A DNA stretch of 64,000 nucleotides, from NCBI GenBank assembly GCA_964030475.1, contig CAXIPT010000009.1:3400223-3464222 (forward strand), given 5' to 3'. This DNA comes from Tethya wilhelma. Its lineage: Eukaryota; Porifera; Demospongiae; Tethyida; Tethyidae. The position numbers were made by a program, and so were the translations under genes. Below the pieces are notes generated by a model. That model saw only the letters and a program-made list of their open reading frames with translations, ran no database searches and was not told where the DNA came from. Below are positions 1 through 15,100 of this stretch, one piece after another (position 1 is the first letter of the stretch; the number at the start of each line of letters is the position of its first letter).

Positions 1-14
1 TTGTGGTACAATGT

Positions 15-132
15 ATAGTTGGAAATATTGACAGTCCAAAAATTTGATGGTTTGCTCAAAATATTGGTTTGACAACCTGGACTTTAACCATCAAATTGTC
101 AAATTAAAATCCCTGTCAATATTTCCGGTTAT
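15..132. repeat. Small palindromic element (MITE-like)
   Basis: The stretch has inverted ends: GGAAATATTGACAG at 21-34 and its complement CTGTCAATATTTCC at 113-126. The same ends occur in the element at 37394-37612, so this is one member of a dispersed non-autonomous family. It lies in the intron (or upstream region) before the first FN3 exon of the window. Confidence 0.6.
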
Positions 133-178
133 ATATCTCGACTTCAATACATCATTGTACATGCATCCATCTATATAG

Positions 179-3100
179 CTCCCCCCAGTCCAGACCCACC
201 CACTTCTGTGCAAGTGTCATCTACTGGTACCACAACCATCACCATTACATGGGTAGCACCTCCGGTCTCAGTGGGCAATACTATCTCAGTCTATGTCCTT
301 GTGTTGACTGAGAGTGGAAGTGGTGTTACTATCACCCAGTCTGTGATGGGAACATCATACACCTTTAGTGGGTTACAAGAGTACAGGACTTATACTTGTG
401 TCATCACTGCAGTGAGTATCTATGGTCCTAGTTCAGTTGCCACGACACCACTGACAATAACAACACAGCAAGCAGGTAAGGCAGCTGCCATTTACAATGA
501 GTAGGTGATATGCACTAGTAATGAAATTAGTGTCATGATTAGAAAAAAAAGTCGATCAAATTCTTTGTATTGTGTTTCATTCTTTCCCCAGCTCCCAGTG
601 CTCCTCCTGAGAACTTTGTGGCTCAACCCAGCTCTTCTCGTTCCGCCAACTTTCACTGGAACCCTCCTCCAGTTGATGAAATAAATGGAGTCATCATCCA
701 ATATGTCATTAATGTCACAGTGGTTGGGACCGGGGTTACCTTCCAGCTTACCTCCACCACCAACTCTCTCAGTGTGAACTCTCTCTCTCCCTATACCACG
801 TACTTGTGTAGAATTGCTGCTGTCACATCTGTTGGAATTGGTCCCTTCAGCACCCAGTTCACGCTAATCACACCACAAGATGGTAAAATTTATTCCATGC
901 CTTAAAATTGTTTGTTTATTTATATATTCTGTCAATTGCACTGTAATAATATTATTATGCTCTATAGACACAGATATTAGAATTATCTATTTGTTTGTTT
1001 CTCTTCCCAGCTCCAACTGAGCCTCCTCAGAATGTTGTCCTCACTCCTGTCAGTTCTACCTCCATCAGCCTGGCCTGGTCCCCACCACCAGCGACTGACA
1101 TCAATGGTGTCATCACTGAATACCGTATCAACATCACCGAGGTGATCACTGGGAGAGTCATCTCCCTCACATCTACAACCACCTCTATTGTAGCCCAAGG
1201 ACTCCATCCCTACTATACATATGAGTGTATTGTCAGTGCTTACACAGTCGATATTGGGCCGTACACACAAGTATTTCAGATCACCACACCAGAAGATGGT
1301 AAGTAGAGGAGGAAAGTCGCAATGGAATTATGTAACCCAGTCTATTATTATCTGTTTCGTGCAGTGCCGAGTGGAAGTCCTCTTAGCTTTGGTGGATCAG
1401 CCAGCACCTCTCGTTCAGCCACCATCTCTTGGAATCCACCTCAAGCTGATCTTCAAAATGGAATCATCATCAGCTATGTCATCAATGTTATGGTCCAGGA
1501 GACTGGTCTTTCTTTCCAGCTCACCTCCAACACCACCTCACTGACCGTCAGTAGCCTCTCACCATACAGGAACTACATCTGTATCATTGCTGCAGTCACC
1601 TCTGTTGGCATAGGACCATTTAGTGGGCAGTTCATCCTTACTACACCATCAGATGGTATGTATGAGATTATGAGTTTGTATTGTTTACAAGCAAGCCAGT
1701 TGTATAAGAGAAGATAGCAGCAGAGAAGCAGATAAGAGAGCAGCCAGTTGTATAAGAGAATAATCTCACTTATACAACAGCCCCCTTACAGAATAATATT
1801 TTTGCTTGATTTATAAATACAAACAGTGAAAGCAATAGCTTTATTTGTCATCTTGTAAATTCAATAAAGAGTTTAAATTGCACATAGAAGTTTTTCTGAC
1901 TGTTATGCTATTATTTTGTATGTATAGTTCCAACTGGAGCTCCACAGTCACCTACAGCTGTGGCTCTAAACTCAAGAGCCATAGAATGCAGCTGGAGCCC
2001 TCCACCAGTGGATCACCAGAATGGACAGATCATAGAGTACAGGATCAACATCACTGAAGTCAACACTGGAACTGTGTTCACTAGAGTCAGTACCAGCACC
2101 TCTATTCTGATTTCATCTCTTCACCCTGACTATGTCTACGAGTGGATAGTGACTACAGTGACTATAGGAGAGGGTCCTTACACTTCAGCCTCTAGTATCA
2201 GAATGCCAGAAGATGGTGAGAAAGTCTTAAAAATAAGTTTAAGAAAATGGCATGAAGCTATGCTAGCTCTTGTTTTCACTATTCATTGATTTAGACTATC
2301 CTCATTTCCAGACAAAGATATTAGACAATGAGCAGTTACAGTTTACATTGTGTGATATTCATTGGTTTAGACAAGTGTCTTGTTCTCAGCACAAGTAAGC
2401 ATTAATTCATGTCCCCCTAGCTCCCAGTGGACCACCACAGTCTCTTGTTGCTACTGCTCTGAGTGCTCAAAGCATTGAAGTGACATGGCAGCCACCCCTC
2501 CAAGCCTACCAAAATGGTGTTATTACTGGTTACATCATCACGGTCACCTCCCTCACCACTTCCACCAGTACCCAGTACACAACTGCTAACACCACCTTCA
2601 CTGTTCCTGACCTGACTCCATTCACCAACTATGTGTGTGTGGTTGCTGCCACTACTGCTGTTGGACAAGGACCATTTAGTGGCACTTTTCATGTCCAGAC
2701 AAATCAATCTGGTATACTAATGTAGCAGCTGTAGAGGGACAAATTGTGAGGGTGTGAGGGGTGCTGGGGTGTGGGGATGAAAACTTTCAGACTGAAATTT
2801 GTATTCTGGTGTTGTCTTGTTTGATTGTTCTGTATCACATTAAGATTTTTTTTTACCGTGTATTTTACAAGTATAATAGAGTGATCTACTGCTAGTATTT
2901 TAGTAATTGAGAAACTTAGGAATACGTTTAATAGGTTTAAATTAATATTTTTCTATACTTCTATACATTAGCTCCTAGTTCTCATCCTTCCAACTTCACT
3001 GGTACTTCACTCAACTCCACTTCAATCTACCTGACTTGGGACCCCCCACCTCCATCCCAGGTGAATGGAGTCATTCAACAGTATCGTATAAACATCACTG

Positions 3101-6100
3101 AAGCTGCTACTGGAGATGTCTTTCAGTATACAACACCACCCAATGAGTTGGAGCTGATTGTTGGAGATTTGCACCCGTACTATATCTATCACTGTTCTGT
3201 GGTGGCTTACACCATTCTACCGGGTCCCTATACTGCACTGTTTACCATCCAAACTGAAGAGGATAGTAAGTAGAATAGAGTGAATTCATGCAGATTTTAA
3301 GTTCTTGTGTGTACCTATAGTAGTCATTATAACATTATTGCCATTGTTTCATTAAATAAATGTGGCTATATAGAAACTTGAGCTATTCTATGATATCTCC
3401 CTCACAGTTCCTAGTGGACCTCCCACCAACTTTACCACAAGTGTAGTGGATGCTCGCACCGTTTCACTGACATGGGATCCTCCACTAGCAGACGAACAGA
3501 ATGGCATTCTACGCTACTACCTCATCACCCTCACATCAGTCATACCCACTGTGACCCACAACATCTCAGCCACTCAGAGGGCAATCAGTGTGGGTGGCCT
3601 CAGACCGTACACTCTTTACTCCTGCCAGGTACAAGTCGGTACTATCGGACTGGGACCACCAACACTTGTGCAGTCTGTATGGACCTTAGAAGATGGTATG
3701 GTCTAATGATTGAATCAGTGATATAATGCTTGAATCTTTGTATATAAGGGTATAGGTAAAAATGGTGTACATTCAGAATAATGTACACTCTACCGTATTA
3801 CCTCATTTAAAGGTGTTTCTGAAATAAGTGCCTGCCTCGATCATTTTAGCACCTGCAAGACCTAGCACAAATCAAATATTGAACACCTGGCCCATTTAGG
3901 TTTTGACATAAATGTCAGGTTCCTGTCAGTACATCATGTAGTTGAAAAATTTACTTAACACTTTGAAAGCTGACAGAATGATGGCCCAGAAAAATAAAAT
4001 CGTATGAAATATGCTGGCAATCACGCTACAATGATCCGATCATCAAATTTTTCTTGTTACCGTATTACCCTGTTTTAATGTTTAAGTGTTATTTACTATA
4101 TCGGCAGTTGTTGATTCAAGACAAGTTTAAATAGAGACTCAACGGTACTTTCATTATTCTTGGTTTTAATTCAGCTCCAAGCGGACCACCTCAGAATTCT
4201 AATCTAACCATCAATGACTCAAGGTCACTTGTTCTGAACTGGGAAGTGCCTCTGCCTCAAGACATCAATGGTATTATCATAGACTACACCATCAACATCA
4301 GCTCTGCATTGGGCACCAGTAGCATCACTGTTGGTTCTAACACCACATCCTACTCTCTCACCAACCTAACCCCTTACACTGCCTACACTTGTATCATTGC
4401 TGCTCACACATCTGTTGGTAGAGGACCGTTCAGTGTGGCTTTGACCATCACCACACCTGAAGATGCTCCTGAAGCTCCTCCAGTGACTGTATCACACAGC
4501 AACATCATGTCGCGTTTGGTGGACCTCTCATGGAGTCCACCTCAAAGTGACAAACAGAATGGAGTTATTCGATTCTATGTCATTGAAGCTTACGAAAATG
4601 CCACTGGAATGGTTCTCAGCTATCAGACACTCTCAGACCAGACCAGCTTCACTCTGACTAACCTTCACCCTTACTACATGTATAACATTAGGATTGCAGC
4701 ATTCACAGTCAGTGCTGGACCGTTTTCAGCTTCATTCTCCATTTTCACATTGCAAGATGGTGAGTGTATTACAGAACACTTAGTGGACAACATGCTCTTG
4801 TACTTTTGTATAGGTATTAATGCCTGATGTAAATATTAAACCTTCTTTACATGTGTTTGTAAATGCATTAAGTTTCCCCCTAATCCCACTTGTCCTGCAT
4901 ATCTGTAGTACCCACGGCTCCCCCTGTGTCTCCCTTTGGTTACCCTGTGGCCGAGACATCCACTCTCATATATATGAGCTGGTCTCCTGTCCCAGCTGAC
5001 CATCTCAATGGAGTGCTCCTCTTCTACCTGGTGGACGTCACCGAGGTGATCACTAACAACTCCTGGACCTTTCACGCCGTGCAGACCCACGTCATCATTG
5101 GCCCTCTTCATCCCTTCTACACCTATCGATGTAGAGTGGCAGCATTCACTACTGCACTGGGACCATTCACGCCAGAATTCTACGTCATGTCTGGAGAAAC
5201 AAGTGAGTATTTGTTCAACAACTCTATTCATACGTCCCATGGTGTGCATATGTATTAGTGCTTGGACAAATCACTTAGCAACTCTAGAGAAGCAAGTGAG
5301 ACTTTGTTTTGATTCCTGAGTAGGCATTACTTCATTAATTTTGTACATTCTATATCATGGGAGTGAGATTTGCCTCTGCAGCAAATTCACATGCACATGC
5401 ATTTCTCGTGTGCATGTAGCATGTAGCGCTGACTAAATCCTTGAGAAGAATGTGTTGGTTCTGCAAGTTCCTCAGGAAAAACAAGTGGGATGTGCTATAT
5501 AGGGACTGTTTGTGTTGCTATACTAACATTTTTTTTTTGAAGTTTGTCTGTCAAATATTTGCTTATATTTATTGTTTTTCTTTGCTTCAATGAATTGCAG
5601 AGCCAACACATTCTTCTCTGTGATTTAATCAAATTTTATTTATTGGATTGTTCTTTTGTGCTTGTTCTTAGTTCCATCTGCATCTCCTGCAAATCTATCT
5701 GCCACTCATACAACGACCACCTCTCTCTCATTAACATGGGATCCCCCTCGTTACGACCTCGTAAATGGAATGATACGTCATTACATCATTTACATTAGCG
5801 ACGTCACTAATGGTACTTCATGGGAGATCACCACCAACTCCTCGAAATACACTATTGGAGACCTGAGGCCTTTCTACACCTATAATTGCAGTGTGTCTGC
5901 AGTCACCATAGGAGAGGGACCCATCAGTGACACCATAGTCATCACATTACCTCAAAGTGGTCAGTATAATTATTATAGCCTCGTACCTAGGCTCTCTCCT
6001 TTGACCATTTTCTGAGGAGGGAGGGGCCTGAGTATGAGGCTAATATATATGTTTTGTGTAGTATTCATGCACAATCATGTTCATGCACCCATCATCACTT

Positions 6101-9100
6101 TACTCATTTTCTTGTGACAGACACCATTTATGATTGCTAATTCAGCCAAATAAACTTTTTAAGATTGTTTTCATAATATTGCTCCTCCTACAGCTCCATC
6201 TGTTGCTCCAACTAACATCAGGGGATTTNTCAATGGGAGACTAAGGGGCTATATTGTGAATGTGACTGAAAGAGAGACTGGCTACAATTTTGAAGTCAAC
6301 ACTACCAATACCTCTATCGTTCTTGAGTCACTCCACCCATACTATACTTACGAGTGCAGAGTGGCAGCTTATACTATTCTCCCTGGACCATTCACAACAG
6401 TTTTTGCTACACAACTTCCTTGTGCACGTGTGTATACTTATCATAGTTTTGTTATAGTTTTTGGAACCTTAGCTTCTAGTTGTTTTATTGCTTTTTGTTT
6501 GTTTCACAGCTCCATCTGGTCCTCCTGAAAATATCACAGCCATTGCTCTTTCATCTTCTGTGATACAAATCTCTTGGGACCCACCTCGTCAAGAGAACAG
6601 GAATGGAATAATCCTGGCCTACAACTTTACAGCCACAGACATGGCTACTGGGAGTGTCCTAGTCTCTCATGTTTTAGTACCCACTTCCATGAATGTCTCT
6701 AGTCTGAGACCTTTTACTTACTACACATTCACACTCTCTGCTAGAGCATGTGATGGGTTTGGACCTGACGACAGTGTGATGGAGAGAACTTTGGAAGATT
6801 GTAAGTGTTACATTTAGTTTAGAAATACAGCCTGGAACCAGGTCACTCAGGCTAGCTTATTAGACTAAGTATTTAACACTAAAATTGCCACTGTCATAGA
6901 AGTGAGCTTTAGAAAAAGTGTTTTTGATGTCTATTGGATTGTTATAATTCTCAACATAATATTATACCACATGGCACATACAATATTGTATTGCATGTAT
7001 TCATGCACGTACAGTTGCTATAAGTTTAAAGCAATGCCAGTCTTTTCACTTGCATGCTTACCTTTACCTACAGTACCATCAGAGCCCACTGATGTAAGAG
7101 TAAGAAGAATTGAAAGGGACCCATATTCACTCCTTGTGACTTGGAACCCCCCAGTAGTTCCCAATGGGTATATTACATACTACAATGTCTACTGTGAAGA
7201 GGCTGATGACTATGGAAGTGGACAGGGGAGCGTAGGAATCACCCCCTTTCAGAATTCAAGTGCTATGTTTTCAGACGTTGTTGCGGTACCTAGAGAGAAT
7301 ACCACCATTACTGGACTGACTCCCTACACCAGTTATGGCTGCTTTGTGTCTGCCAATACTTCAGTTGGAGAGGGAAACACCACCGACTATGAGTTTAATG
7401 TCACTGATGAATTCAGTAAGACACATGTACATGTAGCACATTGCTTATTCATGCATGATAATTCCTGCTGGGTGGGTTTCTTCCTTGCATGTGTGAGTTT
7501 TCCAAAACTATTAATACTCAGAATTGTCTGCATAGGTAAAATACTTCATAGGCTGTAGTAAAAGTAAATTCACTGCCTGTAAAACTTACATCAATTGAAA
7601 CTACATGCAAGACATTATAGCGATGCCTGTATCTTATATCAATTTCTTTAGTTCCTGCTGACCCTCCTACCAACCTCAATGTGTCCATTGTCAATGCCAC
7701 CACAGCCTCTCTTAGCTGGTACCTACCTGCCACTCCCTACGGTGTGGTGGTCTCCTACACCATCCTAGTTGAAGACGACACTAACAATGCTTCCACAATT
7801 GTTGTTAGTGCATCAGTGCAAGGTGCTACCACTGCCATTGTGGGGGACCTGCTGCCCTTTACCAACTATAACTTCAGTGTTGCTGCTTCCACTAGAATTG
7901 GTACTGGACCTTATGACACTGTCTCAGCAATGACAGACCAGTCCAGTAAGTTACAGCCAAACACTGGTGAATATAACATGCAATGGGTCACACACAGATT
8001 GAATGGTATATATATACTCGACTACAGAATGTAGGAGAATTTTATGATTTTAGGTGGAACTATACTTAAACATCCATTGCATTTTTACTCTAACATTATA
8101 AACACGATAACATGAGCAGGGACTTGTTTGTGTCAATCAAAAATAATGTACATCTCTCCATTCATGTATGTGTTGTGCTGACTATTTTGATGTAAAATAA
8201 ACACATGGAATTCCATGGCCCCTGGGGCCTCAGCCATGCATTGTATATAGATGTAGCATGCGCAATACATATTCATAATCATACATATGTGTGAGTAGAT
8301 ATTGTTTCTCATGTATTCACTATAGCCCCTGGACCTCCACTGAACATTATGGTCACAGTAAGGGGTGCAACCTCAGCCAATGTCAGCTGGTCACCACCAG
8401 ATCTCTTGAACGGTATCCTCACCTACTACACTGTGTTGCTGAGAGATGTCAAGTTTGGAATGACAGACAGAGTGTATGTCATTCCAAACTTGACATCTCN
8501 CAGTTTCACCGGCCTGGAGGAGTATGGCACGTATGATTGTAATATTGCAGCTGCTACTGTGGTTGGCCTTGGACCATTCCTATCTCAGAGATTCACAACA
8601 CTGGAAGCAAGTAAGTTTGCAATATGTTTCAGTGTTGATCGAGCTGATAGGAGTTGTTTGGAATCTAAATGCCTACTGAAAAAAAATTTTTTTTCGAACT
8701 GTATATACGAGTAATAAGCATGCCGTAGTGACTATATTCTTTTCATATGACTAGAATGACATTGTAGAATTATAGTAGAAATGGAAATGGCAATGTCCTG
8801 CTGATAGTATATGGAGGAAGGTTGTATCAAACCAGTTTGTAGATAGCTAGTTGTTTGTCATGTGTCACCACCTTGCCTGCTGCAAAAGGTGCTAAAATGA
8901 ACTATTGTTTTGATATATACCTATTGAAAAAGTGTTTAACACGAAGCAAGATCAATTGCTTTTTGCACATCTTCTACAGTTCCCACAGCTCCCCCTCAGA
9001 ACATCAGTGGCTTGGCTCTTAGCTCAACACTGGTCATGCTCTTCTGGTCCCCTCCTCCTCCACTCGATGTGAATGGAGTCGTACGATACTACACCGTGGA

Positions 9101-12100
9101 GGCAGTGGAGAGACACACAGGGAGAGAGTGGACTGTGATTGCGTTTGACCGTGATCTCCACGTTGGTTCCCTTCATCCCTACTACTACTATGACTTCAAT
9201 GTGTCAGCCACTACCATAGGAATGGGCCCCTTCAGTTCTCAATATTCTGTGTTGACACTAGAAGAGGGTGAGTTAAAAAATTTATAATAAAAAGATATGT
9301 ATGGTTAGGATTAGAGGAGGTTCGATGTGGTTGACCTTTACTTGACCTCTGTAATTAAAGTTCTCCACGTGCACATATAAATGTATTTAAATAGGGAGGA
9401 CGTGGAGGACTTTAATTGCAAAAGGTCAAGCATGTCAAACCTCCTAGCTCTGATCAAGGATGAGTTTGATGTTATATAGTTTTCTGATTGATCATTGAAG
9501 GTACGTAACAAACAATATTTTTCTTTTCTCTTTTATCATATTCATAAGCTCCAAGTGCTCCTCCTGAACAGCTGTCATTAAGCACCAAGACCTCCAGCTC
9601 CCTGATATTGACATGGAATCCACCACCATTTGAAGACACCAATGGTCGTATAAGGCACTATGTGGTTCAACTGATAGAGCTGGAGACTAACACCACCTTG
9701 CCTTCTAGGACAGCATCAAATCAACAGATCACCTACACCAATCTTCATCCATACTACACCTACCAGTGTACTGTAGCTGCCTACACTGTTGGTCTTGGAC
9801 CATACACTCAACCCATTACAGTACCACTCGACCCAGAAGGTATGTATGTTGTGAAACTGAATAGGGGTAATCCTTGTATAAATTTAACCTATACTGATAT
9901 TTTCTTCAATATACATACTAACTATAGCTCCAATTGCTCCTCCTCAAAATCCCTCTGGTACATCTGTGAGCTCCAGTAGTATCTTTGTGTCTTGGGACCC
10001 TCCTACTTTCTCTGAGAGGAATGGTATGATCCAGCACTACCTGGTCAATGTCACTGAGACAGACACCGGTCTGAGGTTTGGCCACGTGGCTCTGGGCACC
10101 AACATCACCCTGTTCTCTCTACATCCTTACTACACCTACTCCATCACTGTAACAGCTGTGACCATTGCTCCTGGACCACCCACTGATGCTGTTTTTATTA
10201 CAACTGATGAAGATGGTAAATTTTAAATTTCATAGCTGTTAATAGTTACAATTTATCCATAATTAGAAAGAAACTCAATATTAGAATAAGAGTGAACCCA
10301 ATACGGGATCTAAACTGAATAATAACACACGCTTGTTTCAACTGTAACTAGAAAATACAAACACATACCAGTACAAAAACTAATTCTTACAATTGTGGAA
10401 ACTGTACTAAGAGATTTTGTTTCATACAATCATACCATTACAGCTCCTGTAAGTCCTCCTCTCAATTCAACTGGGTATGCTCTGAATGCCACACACATCT
10501 TCCTGGACTGGAGCCCTCCATCTGCAGAAGACATCAATGGTGTCATCCGAGAGTACAGGATCAATGTGACAGAGGTGGAGACAAACACACTGCTTCAAAT
10601 GACCACCGACAACTCAACAACCGAACTTATTGTTGGACCTCTTCATCCCTTCTACATCTACCATGCCACCATTCTTGCCTTCACTGTGGCAGAGGGTCCG
10701 CCTACAGACATTATTTCTATACGGACAAAACCAGCTGGTAAAATCCTATGTACATAAATTATGTATGTTATGTGAATACTTATAGACTCATATTCCAAGG
10801 CTTTTCTGTAAATGTGAAACTTTATCACAATTGGATCATTTCATCAATATGGTTGCAAATTATGTTCCTATTCACTCCATTAAACATTCTAGCTATACAT
10901 TGTAGCTTTTTGAAATTCATCTCAAGTAGTAGCATAGGAAGTGAGGCCTGTGGAGTGGTAGTTAGAGCCGCACCCCTCCCCTCCCTTATGATAATATTAG
11001 TAGTGAATAAGCTTACCATGATGCACGAATGAATTAAGTCAACACAATCTGAGCATAAGTGGAAGTTTCCAGCTAGCTAAACTTCTTCCTAATACACCTA
11101 TAGCTACCTAGCTATTAATATCTATATGAGAGGGCATTGTTGGTTTCACTATAGTTGTGTGCAAAAGTCTTAATTTGTTAGGATGCACAATTTCATTTTC
11201 ATTGTCTTTAAATTTTCTACAACATGTAGTACCTGGTCCACCAACCAATGTGTCAGCTAGTCCAGTCAGCTCTCGCTCCATCAGAGTTTCTTGGGCACCT
11301 CCTCAAAGAGACCAACAAAATGGAATCATCCTCTCCTACCTTGTCACTATGACATCCACCTCTGGTTCCACCATCACTCAAAATGTCTCCTCAGTTCAAC
11401 AGACAGTCACTGTAGCTGGGTTGAGTCCATTCACATACTACAACTGTACCATACAAGCTGAAACTGTTGACCTGGGTCTTCCTTCTCTAGCTGTTCAAAC
11501 CAGCACACTTGAAGATAGTAAGACTTACTTAATAATTTTGTCATGATTATAATTATCATCCATTTCATACAAAGGCATGCAATGTACTGTGACTGTTTCA
11601 AATTCTGCATTGTCAATCATAGTAACATCCTGTAGCACCATCACTTTGTTTGTTATTATTTTTTCTTGAAATTATCAATATCCAGTTCCTACTGGTCCTC
11701 CTGAGAATGTGGGTGCCCAAGCCTTGGACCCCACTCTGTTCACTCTCTCCTGGCAGCCTCCTCTACTTGAGCACAGACATGGCATCATTCGAGGCTATAG
11801 CATAAATGTCACTGAACTGGAGACGGGACTTGTGGAACTGTTCAACACCACGGAGGAAACTATTAACATCAGGGACCGTCATCCCTTCTATCGATACAGC
11901 TGTGTTGTTGCTGCAGAGACCATCGAACTGGGACCATTCTCTGACTCTACTATCATTCTCATGCCAGAAGCAGGTTTGGTTAACTTGTTTATGAAAATGT
12001 ATACCGTATAGCGGGAAATTTTCGTATGGTGGAAATTTTCATATATTTCGTATGCGGTTCGAATATACGAAAATTAAAAACTGCGAAAATTTAACTTCCG

Positions 12101-15100
12101 CATTTACTTTATACGAGCGAGCGCTGCGTATACAAAATTTAAAACTACGAAAATTTCTTCCGGCGCGTTTAAACGAAATTTTGCACCAATGAAAATTTCC
12201 CACTATACGGCATTGTGTGAGTTTTTTAGCTTTAGAATGTACTAGATGTAATACATCTAGTACATTCTAGTACATGACTTTATTTATGCCTTTGCATTGT
12301 GTTATGTGTTTAGCTCCTGGACCACCAGTGAACCTCACAATCACTGCTGTGAGTTCAACTGGTTTCTTACTCTCTTGGGATGACCCACTAATGGCCGACC
12401 GTAATGGAATCATAAGGAATTACATCATCAACGTGACAGAGGAGAATACAGGCAACCTAGACCAGTTCATCTCTAATACCAGCAGTTATACAGTCAAGTT
12501 TCGCCATCCATACTACAACTATTCCTGTATAGTATCAGCTGTCACTGTTGAGGCCGGGCCTTTCTCTGAATCCTTGATGACAATAACATCAGAAGATGGT
12601 ATTGTAGTATTGTAGTATTGTACTTCATTTTGTAGTTTTTGGTCATTGACAAGTTCGGGTCTATTTTGCAATATAAATAAAATATATTACAATGCAAACG
12701 CAGTCTTTATTGATTAAGTATAGTGTTGAGGGATTTCTTTCCATGATTGTTTGTTCATTTTCAGTTCCATCTGGGCCACCTATTGTGAACAATTCTGCTG
12801 CTATGGCACTCTCCTCCACATCCATTGAACTAACATGGGAGCCCCCTCTAATTCATGAGCGTAATGGAATCATTATTGAGTACACAATCACTCAAGTGAT
12901 TGCAAGGGACTTCTCAGTGTCTACTTACACTACAAGTGACTTGTCCCTGGAGGTGATGGGTCTACGTCCATTTTCCACTTACTCATTCACCATCACTGCC
13001 TCTACAAGGATTGGTGAAGGACCTCCTACAGCTGATATCACAGCTCTCACTATGCCAGATGGTATGGCCTATACATGTCTTGTATCTGTATGCTTGCATT
13101 CCACTTACTAAGATGTGTAGGTCCCAGAATGATTCATGAAAACAATAAAATTTAATGTTTCAACCTAGACCTGCCGGGAATGTCGGAGGCTAGGCAAGAA
13201 CAATATGATTTATATGCAGATACATGTATTGTTAAAGTGAATTCAACATGATATAGCCTCCTCCCCATGCTGCTTTCTCTAATCGTAAAAAGTAGTAGAC
13301 TCTGGGACATGTACTTGTTGGATATAAGTTGTATTCTCATGCACCTCTTATTTTATGGAACCTATATTCTCTCTTGTACATACTTACAGCCCCTTCTCCC
13401 CCAGTGAGTAACCTCACAGTTGAAGCCACCTCTCCTACCTCACTGACCCTACGCTGGCTCCCTCCCAGTCACGATGCATGGAATGGTATCATCACAAATT
13501 ACACCATTGAGTACTATATACTCAGACCAGTCCAGTTTGATGATGATGAAGATGAAACGGACTTTTTACTACCTTCAGAACCTTTAATTACCTACGCCCC
13601 TATCACTTTTCAGCCATTTAAAAATCCTCCCGACCCTCGAGCCATCAATGCTTCCTTAGAATTGGAGGAGAGAGAGATCAATGGACTGGAAGAGAACTAC
13701 GTCTACAGTCTTTCCATCTACTATGAGAACTCTGCTGGACGGAGCAATAGTAGTGACTATGTTCTAGTCAACATGTCTTCAGATGGTATGTATGTGTTAT
13801 ATATAGACAGATATGATTATTTTCACACTGTTTTTAGGCAAATGTTAATGTTTTGGTATTTATACATTTCAAACGACAGCTACTTATTCTAAAGTCCATC
13901 TGATTCTGGTTTGAGAATGTTGGTAGAAAAAATTGAAAAATAACTTTGTCAGTATCCAACCGATTTCAAAATTTCAAGCACCATTAGAAAGTGCTCATTC
14001 TTCCCATTCTTTTGATTGTAGCAGCTTTTCCAGCTTCCTATGCCTTACCAGTCAAAAGTTAGCTAATTTGTCCCATAAGAAAAGTATCTCATTAATCTCA
14101 TTATTTCATTCCGATGGCATTCTCAAAACAGATATCTTTAGCTTATATTTGAATGTGCATGAATTCCTTTCAGCTCCAAGTGGTCCACCCCTGAATGTGA
14201 CTGTCACTGTTCTATCAAACGGCTCTGCCATTGTTATTCGCTGGAATCCTCCTGAAGAGCTGGAACAAAACGGTCCTATTCTTGGCTATGAGATAACCCT
14301 CACTTATATCAATGATGGTACTAAGAAGCTATATTCCACAACAGGAGACACATTCAGTATACAAATTGAAGGTATATGGTCATAATGTATACCGAATGGA
14401 TGAGAATTTCTTTCCTATTAGGTTTTCTCTCTCTGCATGTTTCACACCATGCACGTGGTGTCTAACTATAAGTATATAAACCACCGTATATATTTTCATG
14501 TACAATAGCACTATTTACTCTTCAAAGGATATGCTATCATATTAGCATAAATTGCATGGGTATTAATTCTTTTAAAGGTCTTTCAATGTCTGCTTGCATT
14601 AACGTCACTGTTGCTGCCAGAAGTGATATTGGTACTGGACCAAAATCAGTCCCAGTCCCAGTTGCAGTTGGAGAACCAGGATGTAAGTAGTACATCCTTA
14701 AAACTAATACATGTTTGTTTTTTTAAGTACCAGTATAATCATAATAATTATACGTTAAATTATAACACATCAATTCTTGACCACGAAATCTGACCAAGCA
14801 TATGTACCAATTTGAAGAGAACACTATTGCAAACATGATTCATAGCCACATATGCTTCTATAGGTCCAGTTCCCCCTGATCCAGTACCAGTTCCTTCTGT
14901 TCTCCTTATAACTACCATATTGTTAGCTGCCCTTTGTGTTGTTCTCCTGGTGGTCATTATATTCGTGTGCGTGTATACAAGGTAAGACACAATGACACTT
15001 TGTTAGCTAGTGAGAACTATGACAATAATTATGATTATCAGATGCATGATTGCATATTCATATCTTTAGCTACCCTTTTACACACACCAAGTTGATGGTT

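Noticed and set aside
10748..11032. Open frames in the intron between receptor exons ending 10737 and starting 11230
   Set aside because: Low-complexity hydrophobic translation of AT-rich intron; splicing of the flanking FN3 exons explains the region.
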